A stretch of 64,000 nucleotides of DNA from Thermospira aquatica (GTDB taxonomy: Bacteria > Spirochaetota > Brevinematia > Brevinematales > Thermospiraceae). The notes under the pieces are model-generated. The model ran no database searches. It saw nothing but the letters and a program-made list of their open reading frames with translations, and was not told where the DNA came from. Numbering within the stretch: the first letter of the stretch is position 1; each line of letters begins with the position of its first letter. Below, piece by piece: positions 1-8,233 of this stretch. The stretch lies in the NCBI RefSeq assembly GCF_023525255.1, contig NZ_CP073355.1, positions 930,001 through 994,000 on the forward strand. Direction: 5' to 3'. Made by a program: the position numbers and the translations under genes.

Positions 1-2
1 CC

Positions 3-794
3 CGTCCCAATGGATTTTTGAACCTCCTGGTTCTCAAAGATTACGATAGTTATACTTACCAGCATTCTATCAATGTCGGTATTCTTTCCATGTTTCTGAC
101 TAAAAAATTGGGTTTCAATACTTTCTTTATCAAAGAAGTTGGAGTAGGGGGATTTCTCCATGATATTGGGAAAATCAAAATCCCCATAGCTATCCTTAAC
201 AAACATGACAACCTTACCGAAGAAGAATTTCGTATCATGAAATACCATCCTATTTATGGATTTAATATCGCCAAAAACGACCCTTCGCTGAGTTCTTATA
301 TCAAAAAGATGATTCTCTTCCACCATGAAAAGTGGGATGGGAGTGGGTATCCCCTGAAACTCAAGGGTGATGCGATCGGCAATTTTGCAAGTATTGTTTC
401 TGTTTGTGATGTCTTTGACGCGCTTACCACTGAACGCGCCTATAAAAAACCGTATACGGTCAATGAAGCCCTCATCTATATCATGCGTAATACAGGAAAC
501 CATTTTTCACCGTATGTTTCCCAGAGGTTTATCAATGAAATGTCCAAAATGTATGACCTCGGGTCGTTCTATCCTGTGGGGGCTTTTGTTCATTTGAGTA
601 CAGGTGAGATAGCTTATATTACTGAAAAAAAAGAAGAATACACCCTCCGTCCTACTGTGGCTGTTGTGGTAAATCATAAAGGTGTCCCTATGCGTACTCC
701 TCTCCAGGTCGATCTTCAGAGGGATGTGGACAGACACATTGTCAAAACGATAGATGATCCGGATGAGATTGAGCGGCTTTCCCTTCTCTTATAA
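3..794 (+). CDS. HD-GYP domain cyclic-di-GMP phosphodiesterase (5' end outside window)
   Basis: Hydrolyses cyclic di-GMP, judging by family. The reading frame is open to the first bases of the window, so the N-terminus is missing; a TTG at 18 is not a credible start because the HD-GYP core is already under way there. Visible motifs in order are QHSINVG, the metal-binding HDIGKIKIP, YHPIYG, HHEKWDGSGYP (the GYP signature) and CDVFDALTTERAYKKP. All residues that define an active HD-GYP core appear to be present. After the domain there are about 70 residues with a PilZ-like or accessory look (VHLSTGEIAYI). It is followed after 17 nt by a CheY-like gene, suggesting a signalling operon. Fold and activity are inferred from motifs only. 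Confidence 0.9.
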   Translation, partial: RPNGFLNLLVLKDYDSYTYQHSINVGILSMFLTKKLGFNTFFIKEVGVGGFLHDIGKIKIPIAILNKHDNLTEEEFRIMKYHPIYGFNIAKNDPSLSSYIKKMILFHHEKWDGSGYPLKLKGDAIGNFASIVSVCDVFDALTTERAYKKPYTVNEALIYIMRNTGNHFSPYVSQRFINEMSKMYDLGSFYPVGAFVHLSTGEIAYITEKKEEYTLRPTVAVVVNHKGVPMRTPLQVDLQRDVDRHIVKTIDDPDEIERLSLLL

Positions 795-811
795 AAAACA
801 AGGAGGATATC

Positions 812-1192
812 ATGGAGGACAAAATTCCTCTCAAGGTGCTTTTTGCTGAGGATGACAGTATCACAAGGTTGGAGGTGTCTAAGTTTCTGGAAAACAAGGT
901 GGAAAAGCTCACCGTAGCTCAGAATGGCCAGGAGGGGCTTCGTCTTTACCAAAAAGAGCCAGCAGATGTGGTGATTACGGATATACGGATGCCTATTATG
1001 AATGGACTGGATATGGTGCGGGCTATTAAGGGTTTTAAAAAGCCCAAAGCCGTTATCGTGACCACAGCGTATAATGAAACAGACTTGCTTATTGAGTGCA
1101 TTGATCTGGGAGTGAACAAGTTTCTTCTTAAACCCCTGGTACTTCACAAGCTTGAAGCTATTCTTCGGGATATTGCCAAGGGAGAAGAATAG
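812..1192 (+). CDS. Single-domain response regulator (CheY-like)
   Basis: A 126-residue receiver domain with no output domain. The acidic pair is D14-D15, the phosphoacceptor is D57 in VVITDIRMP, the switch Thr is in VIVTTAY (T84/T85), and the conserved Lys is K107 in FLLKP. All catalytic positions of the family are intact. The start has a strong ribosome-binding site, AAGGAGG, 7 nt upstream. It lies 17 nt after the HD-GYP gene, so it probably feeds signals to, or is co-expressed with, that phosphodiesterase. No cognate kinase is seen in the window. A role in chemotaxis is possible but not shown. Confidence 0.92.
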   Translation: MEDKIPLKVLFAEDDSITRLEVSKFLENKVEKLTVAQNGQEGLRLYQKEPADVVITDIRMPIMNGLDMVRAIKGFKKPKAVIVTTAYNETDLLIECIDLGVNKFLLKPLVLHKLEAILRDIAKGEE

Positions 1193-1193
1193 C

Positions 1194-1916
1194 ATGAACG
1201 TGAAAAAATATTTCCCTTTTGTTGCTTTTTTCCTTGTCGGTTTTGTGGGAGGTTTTTTTCTGGGGATGGCTCAAAACCCTGTGACGAGTGCTATTCGAAA
1301 AGCTGAAAAGCTCGCCGCAAGTCAAAAACTCGAGGATAAGAAAAACGCTCTCGAGTCTCTCTCCCAGCAAAAGGAGCTCATACGACTTGCTACGATTAAT
1401 GCCAGGATAGAAAATGCCCGCAAGCTTGTGGCTTTTTCGCTGGCAGATAGACTCATCGTGCAGCGAATGTGGTTTGAAGCGGCTCGTTATCTTGAGATAG
1501 CCCAGGACATTACCCCGGCAAGTGCGGCGGTTGCCTACCGTCAGGGATTGGTGTATTATAATCTTGCTTTTGCGGCGACAAATCTCTCCATGCAGGATGC
1601 CTACCTCAAGAAAGCAGATGAGCGTCTCAGGTTTGTTCTCAAGCAGGAACCCGAGAATCCGGATGCCCTTTATCTTCTTGCTCTTATGGCTCTTCAGCGA
1701 AAAGATGCCAGAGAGGCTTATCAGTACCTTTCGATTGCTTACAAGGTGAATCCAAAGAATGTGGATATCCTTTTTGCTTTAGCACGTGTTTACTATGAAT
1801 TGGGAGACTATGAACAGGCAAAAAAGGTGTATGGTAAACTTCAGAGTATTTTGCCTAAAAATGATAGCCGATGGGATACTGTTGAAAAGAATCTTCAGCT
1901 TCTCCAGCAGAGGTGA
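1194..1916 (+). CDS. Membrane-anchored TPR protein
   Basis: The ATG at 1194 begins one base after the stop of the response-regulator gene and has GGGAGAAG just upstream; an upstream in-frame ATG at 1152 would overlap that gene and is rejected. Residues 7-26 are a hydrophobic, glycine-rich membrane segment (FVAFFLVGFVGGFFLGM), followed by a charged helical region and then about three to four TPR units from residue 90 (NPDALYLLALMALQRKDA; NVDILFALARVYYELGDYEQA). It is probably a periplasmic or cytoplasmic protein-interaction scaffold tethered to the inner membrane. No enzymatic motif is visible, and its partner is unknown. Confidence 0.8.
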   Translation: MNVKKYFPFVAFFLVGFVGGFFLGMAQNPVTSAIRKAEKLAASQKLEDKKNALESLSQQKELIRLATINARIENARKLVAFSLADRLIVQRMWFEAARYLEIAQDITPASAAVAYRQGLVYYNLAFAATNLSMQDAYLKKADERLRFVLKQEPENPDALYLLALMALQRKDAREAYQYLSIAYKVNPKNVDILFALARVYYELGDYEQAKKVYGKLQSILPKNDSRWDTVEKNLQLLQQR

Positions 1917-1934
1917 TAGGGAGTATTGCTCTTT

Positions 1935-3014
1935 ATGAGTGATAATCTGCTTTTATATGCAGCGCTGAGTAGTAATGAGACGATAGGTCCCAAGCGTTTT
2001 GAAAGAATCCTCGCCAGTTGTGGGAGTGTGGAGCGTTTTTTTGAACTTTCGGTTGAGGAGCAAATGCAGTGTGTGGGAGTTTCCTCACTGAACAGAGAGG
2101 TTTTTGCCTCGATGCTCAAAAACGGAGAGGAAATTCTTCGCCGTTGTCGAGAGGAAGGGATTGAAGTCATCTCTCTGGAGGATGTGCGTTTTCCAAAGGT
2201 TTTACGAGAAATCCCGGATGCTCCTTTTCTTCTCTATGTGAAGGGGCATCTTTTGCCAGATTTTCCGATGGTGGGGGTTGTAGGAACCCGCGATGCTACC
2301 CCTGAGGCTCTGGAAGTCACCCGTTATTTTTGTCGGGAATTTGTTGGTTTTGGAGTAGGGGTGGTAAGTGGGCTTGCCCAGGGGCATGATGAAACTGCCC
2401 ATAAAACAGTTCTTGAGTATGGAGGGTATACAGTAGCTGTTTTGGGGACATCGTTTACCAGAGTAGCAGAGCACAGGCGGGAGCTTTTTGATGCTCTTTG
2501 CGAACATGGAGCGGTGATCAGTGAATATCATCCCTTTGCTACCAACCAGAAATGGCGGTTTCGTTTTCGCAACAGGCTTATAGCGGGACTTTCTCGGGCT
2601 GTTGTGGTCATGCAGGCTCCGGAAAAATCCGGCTCTCTTATCACGGCTGAATTTGCCCGTCTTCAGGGTCGTCCGTTATTTTTTGTTCCAGGCAATCCTT
2701 TAGACCCTCGTTATGCGGGAAGCAATGCCCTTGCCAAACAGGGTGGGATTCTTGTGGCTCTTCCAGAGGATGTTGTCCATGTCATTTATACAAATCCTCC
2801 TCAGAAACCTCCTCCCCCCGCGCAGAATGCCCTGCCTCTTCTCACGAAAGAAGAACATGAGATATTTGAGAAACTACCCGTGCAGTTTTCTCTGGATTCT
2901 CTTCTTGAAAAGGGGGAGATGTCGGTAGGTGAGATAGTCCAGCTTCTCACCCAGCTTGAGGTAAAAGGCTATGTAACCCAATATCCTGGAAATATCTATG
3001 AGAAGAGATTGTGA
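1935..3014 (+). CDS. dprA: DNA-processing protein DprA
   Basis: Loads RecA onto incoming single-stranded DNA in natural transformation. The Rossmann core is clear: GVVGTRDATPEA, VSGLAQGHDETAH, GGYTVAVLG, FRNRLIAGLS, SGSLITAEFA and the VPGN loop with GSNALAKQG. An N-terminal helical region and a C-terminal winged-helix-like tail (from about residue 300) complete the usual DprA layout; 359 residues is a typical length. ATG 1935 is chosen over TTG 1926 because GGGAG at 1919-1923 is only 2 nt from the TTG but 11 nt from the ATG. The next gene overlaps its stop (TGATG), so the two are translationally coupled. No other competence genes are seen here. Confidence 0.93.
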   Translation: MSDNLLLYAALSSNETIGPKRFERILASCGSVERFFELSVEEQMQCVGVSSLNREVFASMLKNGEEILRRCREEGIEVISLEDVRFPKVLREIPDAPFLLYVKGHLLPDFPMVGVVGTRDATPEALEVTRYFCREFVGFGVGVVSGLAQGHDETAHKTVLEYGGYTVAVLGTSFTRVAEHRRELFDALCEHGAVISEYHPFATNQKWRFRFRNRLIAGLSRAVVVMQAPEKSGSLITAEFARLQGRPLFFVPGNPLDPRYAGSNALAKQGGILVALPEDVVHVIYTNPPQKPPPPAQNALPLLTKEEHEIFEKLPVQFSLDSLLEKGEMSVGEIVQLLTQLEVKGYVTQYPGNIYEKRL

Positions 3015-3784
3015 TGATAGATAGCCATGCTCACCTCTCGCTTGGAAAGATATATGCAGCCTTTGGTGAGGACAAGCTTCTCATGGCTATGGAAAGTGCA
3101 GGAATTCATTATGGTGTGGTTTCCCTTCTTGATGTTATGGAGTATGGCCATCAGCATCAAAGTGATCCCCTCCCCACCCTTTCTGAATGGGAGGGAGCTC
3201 GGATGATAAGCAAGCAATGCACTTCCTCAAGGCTTTTTCCTCTTGTGTGGGCACGCCCCCATGATGAAAAGAAAGAAGATTTCTTTGAATGGCTTGCAGA
3301 AAACCATCAAAAGTTTTATGGCTTCAAGTTTCATCCCTTTCACTCTCGCACTCCTCTTGACCATTCGGTGTGGGAGCCGTATTTTCGATTTGCTGCGAAA
3401 TATGGTTGGCCAGTAGTGGTCCATACGGCGGCAGATGAATTTTCACGGCCGGAGCTTGTGAAGTCATGGATAGAAAAATATCCGCAGGTGTCTTTTGTCC
3501 TTATTCATATGGGGCTGTACACGGATCATGAAGAGGCTGTGAAGATGGTGGCAAACTATCCCAATGTTTTTGGGGATACAACCTGGGTTTTGGAGGAGAA
3601 AATCTGGTCTATTCTTGAGCGATGTGGTGCGGAAAAGATTCTCTTTGGTAGCGATGCGCTGGTGGGAGGAGAGGATACGTATGCCTTCTACCAGGGTTTT
3701 CTCTCTCGTTTACAGGAATTTCCCGAGCTTTTTTCACTTATTACCCATGAGAATGCGAAAAAAATCTTTCATCTTCCCTGTTAA
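3014..3784 (+). CDS. Amidohydrolase-family metal-dependent hydrolase
   Basis: A TIM-barrel amidohydrolase of the amidohydrolase-2/TatD-like type. The metal ligands are visible: HAH at residues 5-7, GFKFHPF, VVVHTAAD, LIHMG and FGSDAL (catalytic Asp). The 256-residue length fits the family. The substrate is not predictable; TatD-type DNase activity is possible but the sequence looks closer to the decarboxylase/lactonase-like branch. ATG 3014 overlaps the dprA stop (TGATG); a GTG three bases earlier is an alternative start. Confidence 0.8.
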   Translation: MIDSHAHLSLGKIYAAFGEDKLLMAMESAGIHYGVVSLLDVMEYGHQHQSDPLPTLSEWEGARMISKQCTSSRLFPLVWARPHDEKKEDFFEWLAENHQKFYGFKFHPFHSRTPLDHSVWEPYFRFAAKYGWPVVVHTAADEFSRPELVKSWIEKYPQVSFVLIHMGLYTDHEEAVKMVANYPNVFGDTTWVLEEKIWSILERCGAEKILFGSDALVGGEDTYAFYQGFLSRLQEFPELFSLITHENAKKIFHLPC

Positions 3785-3847
3785 AAGGAGAATTTTCTTT
3801 GAGATGAGAGCAATAGGGCTATAAAAGCTTTTTTGGAGACGTTTCTT

Positions 3848-3877
3848 TTGAAAAAAGAGATTTTTTGATTTTATGAT
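3848..3877 (+). promoter_or_regulatory. Candidate sigma-70 promoter for the propeller gene
   Basis: TTGAAA at 3848-3853 and TATGAT at 3872-3877 with an 18-nt spacer, in an AT-rich gap of 226 nt before the GTG at 4011. The gap has no other gene that I can support. The long leader (about 130 nt) makes this a weak call. Confidence 0.4.
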
Positions 3878-4010
3878 AGCTGAGAAAGATTTCTTGGGCA
3901 AAACAAGAGATTTTTTTGTAAGGTTTTCCTTTGTTGTTTTGTGTGTCACTTCATTTTTAAAGGGTTTTTTGTCGAAAATACAATGGATAAACATTTGGCA
4001 GGAGTTTTGT

Positions 4011-5336
4011 GTGAAAAAGTACTTTTTTCAAGTTTTTATGGGTACACTTATTGTTGTTTCGGGATGGGGTTTTGAACCATCGCAGCTTGCGTCTTTTCAG
4101 AGGGTTCCAAAAGAAGAACTGGTGAAGGCTATAAAAAGCGCTGTGCTGGTGAATCGACTTTCTCAACTTAAAGACTATATTTTAAAAAACCCCTCGCAAT
4201 TTGTTTCTCTGGATATTCCCTCAGTGTATCTTGAGGTGGCAACCAACTATTACCAGACAAAAAACTTTTATCTCTCTCTCATGGTGGCTACGGAGGGATA
4301 CTTCATGAAAGGAAATGCCGAAGCAAGGGCAATCTGTGCTTACTATGCTGCGAGAATTCTCTATCAACAGAACAACAGAGAATCTGCCCTCTTTTATGTC
4401 AATAGAGCGATAGAACTTTTACCCCAAAATCATGAATTTACTCTTTCTGTAAAGCGACTCAAACGTCAGATCCGTTGGGAATATATTTCCCGTAGTGAAG
4501 GAATGCCGGATGAAAGCATCAGTGATATCTGTTTTGACGGCGATGATATCTGGTTTTCTATGTGGACGGGTGGGATCGGAAGGTTTAGTCGGAGTTCGCT
4601 TGAGCTTATCATTTTTTCTCAGAAAAACTCAGGGCTGAAATCGGATCATACCAGGACCCTTGCTCTTGATGGGGATACCCTGTGGGTGGGGACGTATGGA
4701 GGGCTTTGTTTTTACAACAAAAAAAGCGGTAAGTGGCAAAATGTTTCAGGGGAGTTGAGTAGTGTGCCTGTGAAAAAACTCTTTTTCTACGAGGGGGAGC
4801 TTTATGTGGCCACGCTTGGCAAGGGGCTTTTTGTAAAAGATAAGGGGAATTTTCGCAAGATCTTCGAAACATCTGTCTATGTATCGGATGTTCTCCATGG
4901 GGATCGCTGGATGCTTATTGCCACTATGGACAAAGGGGTATACGTCTTTGAAAAAGGGAAACAGGTGGCTCATATTCTCCCCGGCTATACGGTTAAAAGT
5001 CTTGTTTTGTATCGTGGCATGATCTACGGAGGAACCCATGGCAATGGGATGTTTGTTGTCAAGCCGGGAGAGTGGCAGAATCTTTCCTGGGTAGAAGGGA
5101 TTTCTTCACCGTATGTTGAGACCCTTCAGGTGTATAGGGATGTGCTGGTTATAGGCACTCTCGGAGGGGGAGTAAACTTTCTCTTTCCTGATAAAACCGT
5201 TCGTGTTTTGACTATTCTGGATGGGCTTTCCAGTAATGATGTGGTGCGTATACGGCCGGAGAAAAACCGGCTTTGGTTTGGAACGCTTTCCGGGGGAATA
5301 GCTATCTTGCTTGTAGAAAACATGGAGGATATCTGA
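4011..5336 (+). CDS. Exported TPR plus beta-propeller protein
   Basis: GTG 4011 is chosen because GGAG lies 6 nt upstream and the codon begins a good signal peptide (VKKYFFQVFMGTLIVVSG). Residues about 30-160 are helical with TPR-like features, and residues about 165-441 form short repeats of the two-component-regulator-propeller type: SDICFDGDDIWFSMW, TLALDGDTLWVGTYGG, ...GGVNFL..., VVRIRPEKNRLWFGTLSGG. Such propellers are usually sensor or binding modules, but here there is no kinase domain. It is probably periplasmic. The next gene overlaps its stop codon, so it is in an operon with nnr. Function unknown. Confidence 0.72.
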   Translation: MKKYFFQVFMGTLIVVSGWGFEPSQLASFQRVPKEELVKAIKSAVLVNRLSQLKDYILKNPSQFVSLDIPSVYLEVATNYYQTKNFYLSLMVATEGYFMKGNAEARAICAYYAARILYQQNNRESALFYVNRAIELLPQNHEFTLSVKRLKRQIRWEYISRSEGMPDESISDICFDGDDIWFSMWTGGIGRFSRSSLELIIFSQKNSGLKSDHTRTLALDGDTLWVGTYGGLCFYNKKSGKWQNVSGELSSVPVKKLFFYEGELYVATLGKGLFVKDKGNFRKIFETSVYVSDVLHGDRWMLIATMDKGVYVFEKGKQVAHILPGYTVKSLVLYRGMIYGGTHGNGMFVVKPGEWQNLSWVEGISSPYVETLQVYRDVLVIGTLGGGVNFLFPDKTVRVLTILDGLSSNDVVRIRPEKNRLWFGTLSGGIAILLVENMEDI

Positions 5337-6877
5337 TGTGGATATGCAGTTTTGAGGAAAAAATACGAAGGGAAAAACAGCTCTGGGAAAAGGGGGTGAC
5401 TACCCCCTTTTTTCGTGCTGAGGAGAAGGGGGGAAGTATTGCCAGAGAAATTCTCTCTGTATCTTCTTCCAAAGGCAAAATAGTGTTGTGGTGTACACCA
5501 GACCTGTGGAACATGAGTGCTCTTGTGTGCGCGAGGCTGTTAAACGCGGCAGGAAAAGAGATCGTTCTTGGTGTTTTCCCCAATAACGGTGATATCCCTA
5601 GAGAATGGCGGTCATCTCTTCGTCTTCTTCGGAAGCAGGGGATAAAAGATATCTTTTTTCTTGATAAGGCTTCTCTCAGAAAACGTTTTGTAGAGGCTTG
5701 TAAAGGTGCCGAGATGCTGGTGGGATTTTTTGTTGGAGGTTGGAATAAACGAAAAGAGTATACCAGCCTGCTTGAATGGGCTTTGCGATGTTTTCCTCTT
5801 TTGATAGGGATAGAGGTTCCACTTGGGTATCCGGAGAGTGTTATTCCTACACATGAAGTATGGTCTTTAGATTTTTTTGTGGAGGATATACTGGATCTCC
5901 CTTACAGACCATGGGTGGAGAAACGAAAGCTCCTTTCTTCTTTTCTTTTATCCTCTTTTTATGAGGAGGCTTGTGCTCACAGCTTTGTTTCCACACCGTC
6001 AGAAGTGGCTTTTCTGGTAAAACAGAGGCCTCTTGAGGGGCATAAGGGAAGTTTTGGCAGGCTTCTTGTTATCGGGGGTTCGGAGGTTTATCCAGGGGCT
6101 ATGATTCTCGCGGGGAGGGCTGCTTTGCAAAGTGGTTGTGGGTTAGTCACCGTTTCGAGCGACACTCGCCTTGCCATTGATGAACCTCAGCTTACTTACC
6201 TTCCTTTCACTCAGGACAGGGCTCTTTCTATTCTTGAAGCTTATCTTCAACGCCTCTCAACCTCGGCAATCCTGGTTGGAAACGGGTGGGGGGATGATCC
6301 CTCTCATGGGGAATTGTTGAGGTTTTTGCTTACCCAACCGTATGTAAAAAGGCTTATCATTGATGCTGATGGACTCAATCTCCTTGCACGTTCGCCTCTT
6401 TTATGGGATACTCTAAAAAAACAGCAGCAACAACAGCCCAAAGAGATTATTTTGACCCCTCATGTAGGGGAAATGGTGAGGCTTTTAAGAATTTCCTCGG
6501 ATGATTTTCGTCAAAAGAGAAAAATGTACACCCTCCAGCTTGCACAGGAACTTCAGGCAGTTATCGTGCAGAAGGATGCGACGACCCTGATTGTTACCCC
6601 TGATGGAGAGGTGTGGTACTCTCTCTACGGCAATACCGCTCTCTCCAAAGGGGGAAGTGGGGATATTCTAGCAGGGCTTATAGGGGGACTTGTAGCCTCT
6701 GGCTATACCACAAAAGATGCGGCACTGGTGGGATGCTTTTTACTTGGGCGTGCGGCAGAGCTATGGACACAAACGTATCCCCCCGAATCAGCTACCCCTT
6801 CAGGCATTCTTTCGTTTATTGCCGAAGCCTGGAAGGAGTTGTATGAGAGAAAAAAGTTAGTTCAAAATCTTTTTTAG
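5336..6877 (+). CDS. nnr: NAD(P)H-hydrate repair protein (NnrE-like decayed + NnrD)
   Basis: Two-domain metabolite-repair protein of 513 residues. The C-terminal ADP/ATP-dependent NAD(P)H-hydrate dehydratase domain (about 230-500) is well kept: LLVIGGSEVYPGA, LIIDADGLNLL, ILTPHVGEM, VIVQKDAT and the catalytic GGSGDILAG. The N-terminal region occupies the place of the NAD(P)HX epimerase, but the usual GxGNNGGDG loop reads CTPDLWNMSA and the usual D-I-P-S-G reads EVPLG, so epimerase activity is doubtful. ATG 5336 overlaps the previous stop (TGATG) and has GGAGGA upstream. The dehydratase call is firm; the epimerase assignment rests on position and fold. Confidence 0.87.
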   Translation: MWICSFEEKIRREKQLWEKGVTTPFFRAEEKGGSIAREILSVSSSKGKIVLWCTPDLWNMSALVCARLLNAAGKEIVLGVFPNNGDIPREWRSSLRLLRKQGIKDIFFLDKASLRKRFVEACKGAEMLVGFFVGGWNKRKEYTSLLEWALRCFPLLIGIEVPLGYPESVIPTHEVWSLDFFVEDILDLPYRPWVEKRKLLSSFLLSSFYEEACAHSFVSTPSEVAFLVKQRPLEGHKGSFGRLLVIGGSEVYPGAMILAGRAALQSGCGLVTVSSDTRLAIDEPQLTYLPFTQDRALSILEAYLQRLSTSAILVGNGWGDDPSHGELLRFLLTQPYVKRLIIDADGLNLLARSPLLWDTLKKQQQQQPKEIILTPHVGEMVRLLRISSDDFRQKRKMYTLQLAQELQAVIVQKDATTLIVTPDGEVWYSLYGNTALSKGGSGDILAGLIGGLVASGYTTKDAALVGCFLLGRAAELWTQTYPPESATPSGILSFIAEAWKELYERKKLVQNLF

Positions 6878-7548
6878 AAATGAAACATCTCATCGTTGGT
6901 GTAGGCATGATACGCTGCTCGAAGAAGAGTGAGAATCTCCTGGATAACGGCTTGAGAGGGGAGTTTATCGATAAAAAATGTAAGTGGTTGTTGGGAAGTG
7001 TCAAATAAAAAACGCCAGCTCCCATTGCCCATCTGCCAATGAGGAAGATCAATGCTTATAAAATATTCGCTTTTTTCTTCGGGGGTAATGTGTTTCCAGT
7101 CGGGGAAGAGGTTTTCTTCGTAGAAGAGCTGGATAAGGTGAACCAATACGAGATGGTAGAAGTTTTTTTGTGTTTTGAGAAGGGTAAAAATGTTGGCTGT
7201 CTCGGGGTAAGGCTTTTCCTCTACGAGAAGATGGTACCACACATCGCAGAGAAGAAAAAATGCTTTAAGTTTTTCGGGGGTTTCTTTGATATCGCTATTA
7301 TCAGAAATCAGTTGGGCTTCTGTGAGCACATACCGTTCCTGACCACGATCTTCTAATTGGAACCCAACCTCATTTCCCAGGAGAAGGGTCTGCCCGCGAT
7401 GACTTTTTTCTTGAGAAGCACCAAAAGCGATAAAATCAAAGCGGCCTTTCGTCGGATCAAGCACAGTCCCTGAAATATGGTTGGAGGATCCAAAATGATT
7501 TGATCGGGCTATAACCCATCCTTGACCGGAAAGGTTTTTTCCCACCAT
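6874..7548 (-). CDS. recO: DNA repair protein RecO, divergent
   Basis: 224 residues. The N-terminal part (GWVIARSNHF, KGRFDFIAFGAS, EVGFQLEDRG, YVLTEAQLI) matches the OB-fold of RecO, which helps RecR load RecA onto SSB-coated single strands. The rest is the helical C-terminal half. The zinc-binding cysteines present in many RecO proteins are absent (only one Cys visible), as in some lineages. It converges with nnr, overlapping by 4 nt. No clear ribosome-binding site lies before the ATG, so the start is approximate, and translation may be coupled to the upstream gene that ends 3 nt earlier. Confidence 0.65.
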   Translation of the reverse strand: MVGKNLSGQGWVIARSNHFGSSNHISGTVLDPTKGRFDFIAFGASQEKSHRGQTLLLGNEVGFQLEDRGQERYVLTEAQLISDNSDIKETPEKLKAFFLLCDVWYHLLVEEKPYPETANIFTLLKTQKNFYHLVLVHLIQLFYEENLFPDWKHITPEEKSEYFISIDLPHWQMGNGSWRFLFDTSQQPLTFFIDKLPSQAVIQEILTLLRAAYHAYTNDEMFHF

Positions 7549-7551
7549 AGG

Positions 7552-8181
7552 CTAGCTATTTTTTTCGTATTCGATTTTTTCAATGATCTGGTAGCTTGTG
7601 ACGTTTCCGCGCTTGTCCCGGATTTCTTTTACAATGGCAAATCTTCCTGCTCCAATGTAATAGATTCGTTGGTCTCTGGCGAGCTTTGTTTTGTATTGCT
7701 GGAAGATCTCTCGGAGAGCACAGTCAAAGTGCACTAATTTATCATGGAGAGGATGTCGTACCGTTGTATAAAATTTTTTGATTGGATAGTTGCATATTGG
7801 ACAGACATTTTGGGTGATTTCTCCGTTGTCTTCAGGAGCGACAGAAGGGCTCTTTTCCTCTGTTGATGAAATCTCGCTAAAAGTATACGATGGTATATCG
7901 AGATCCTCAGGAAGCTTATAGTCAGGGGGAAGCACTTCATGAGCAAAAGAACGTTTTACAGGTTCAGCACTCATGGGTGGTTTCTTCGGGCTTTGAGAAG
8001 ATGGGGAACGGTTTACTTGTGATGGTCGATCAGAGGGTTTTTGTTGAGGGTTTTGATTTTGTTGACTCTGTGGGTTAAAACCCTGGGGACGATTCTTTTT
8101 CCCTCGAAAACGACGCCAGCGTTTATTTTTTTTGTTTTGGGAGTTTTGTCGATTTTGGGGTGATTGTGGTTTATCCGTCAT
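7552..8181 (-). CDS. Spirochaete-type CxxC protein with basic disordered tail
   Basis: The start ATG at 8181 is preceded by GGAG at good spacing; an upstream in-frame start at 8247 would run through the hairpin at 8212-8229. Residues 1-95 are low complexity, rich in Gln, Asn, Pro, Lys and Arg (KNKRWRRFRGKKNRPQG), looking like a nucleic-acid-binding disordered tail. Residues about 120-209 carry CPICNYPIKKF, HPLHDKLVHFDC and YIGAGRFAIVKEI. I recognise this arrangement from uncharacterised spirochaete proteins, with a likely zinc site from the two-Cys knuckle plus His/Cys. Function unknown; RNA or DNA binding is inference. Confidence 0.7.
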   Translation of the reverse strand: MTDKPQSPQNRQNSQNKKNKRWRRFRGKKNRPQGFNPQSQQNQNPQQKPSDRPSQVNRSPSSQSPKKPPMSAEPVKRSFAHEVLPPDYKLPEDLDIPSYTFSEISSTEEKSPSVAPEDNGEITQNVCPICNYPIKKFYTTVRHPLHDKLVHFDCALREIFQQYKTKLARDQRIYYIGAGRFAIVKEIRDKRGNVTSYQIIEKIEYEKNS

Positions 8182-8211
8182 GATAATTTTCTCCTCAGCA
8201 AAGAAAGTAGA

Positions 8212-8229
8212 GCCGGGGCTAAGCCCCGG
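8212..8229 (-). terminator. GC-rich palindrome, possible intrinsic terminator
   Basis: Perfect palindrome GCCGGGGCTAGCCCCGGC just after the stop of the FabV-like reading frame on the minus strand (stop at 8234). The following bases on that strand (TCTACTTTCTTTG) are T-rich but not a clean T-run, so it may be a terminator or an mRNA stabiliser. Confidence 0.5.
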
Positions 8230-8233
8230 CGTA

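Noticed and set aside
1926-1934. TTG start of dprA
   Set aside because: Only 2 nt from the GGGAG site; ATG 1935 is better spaced.
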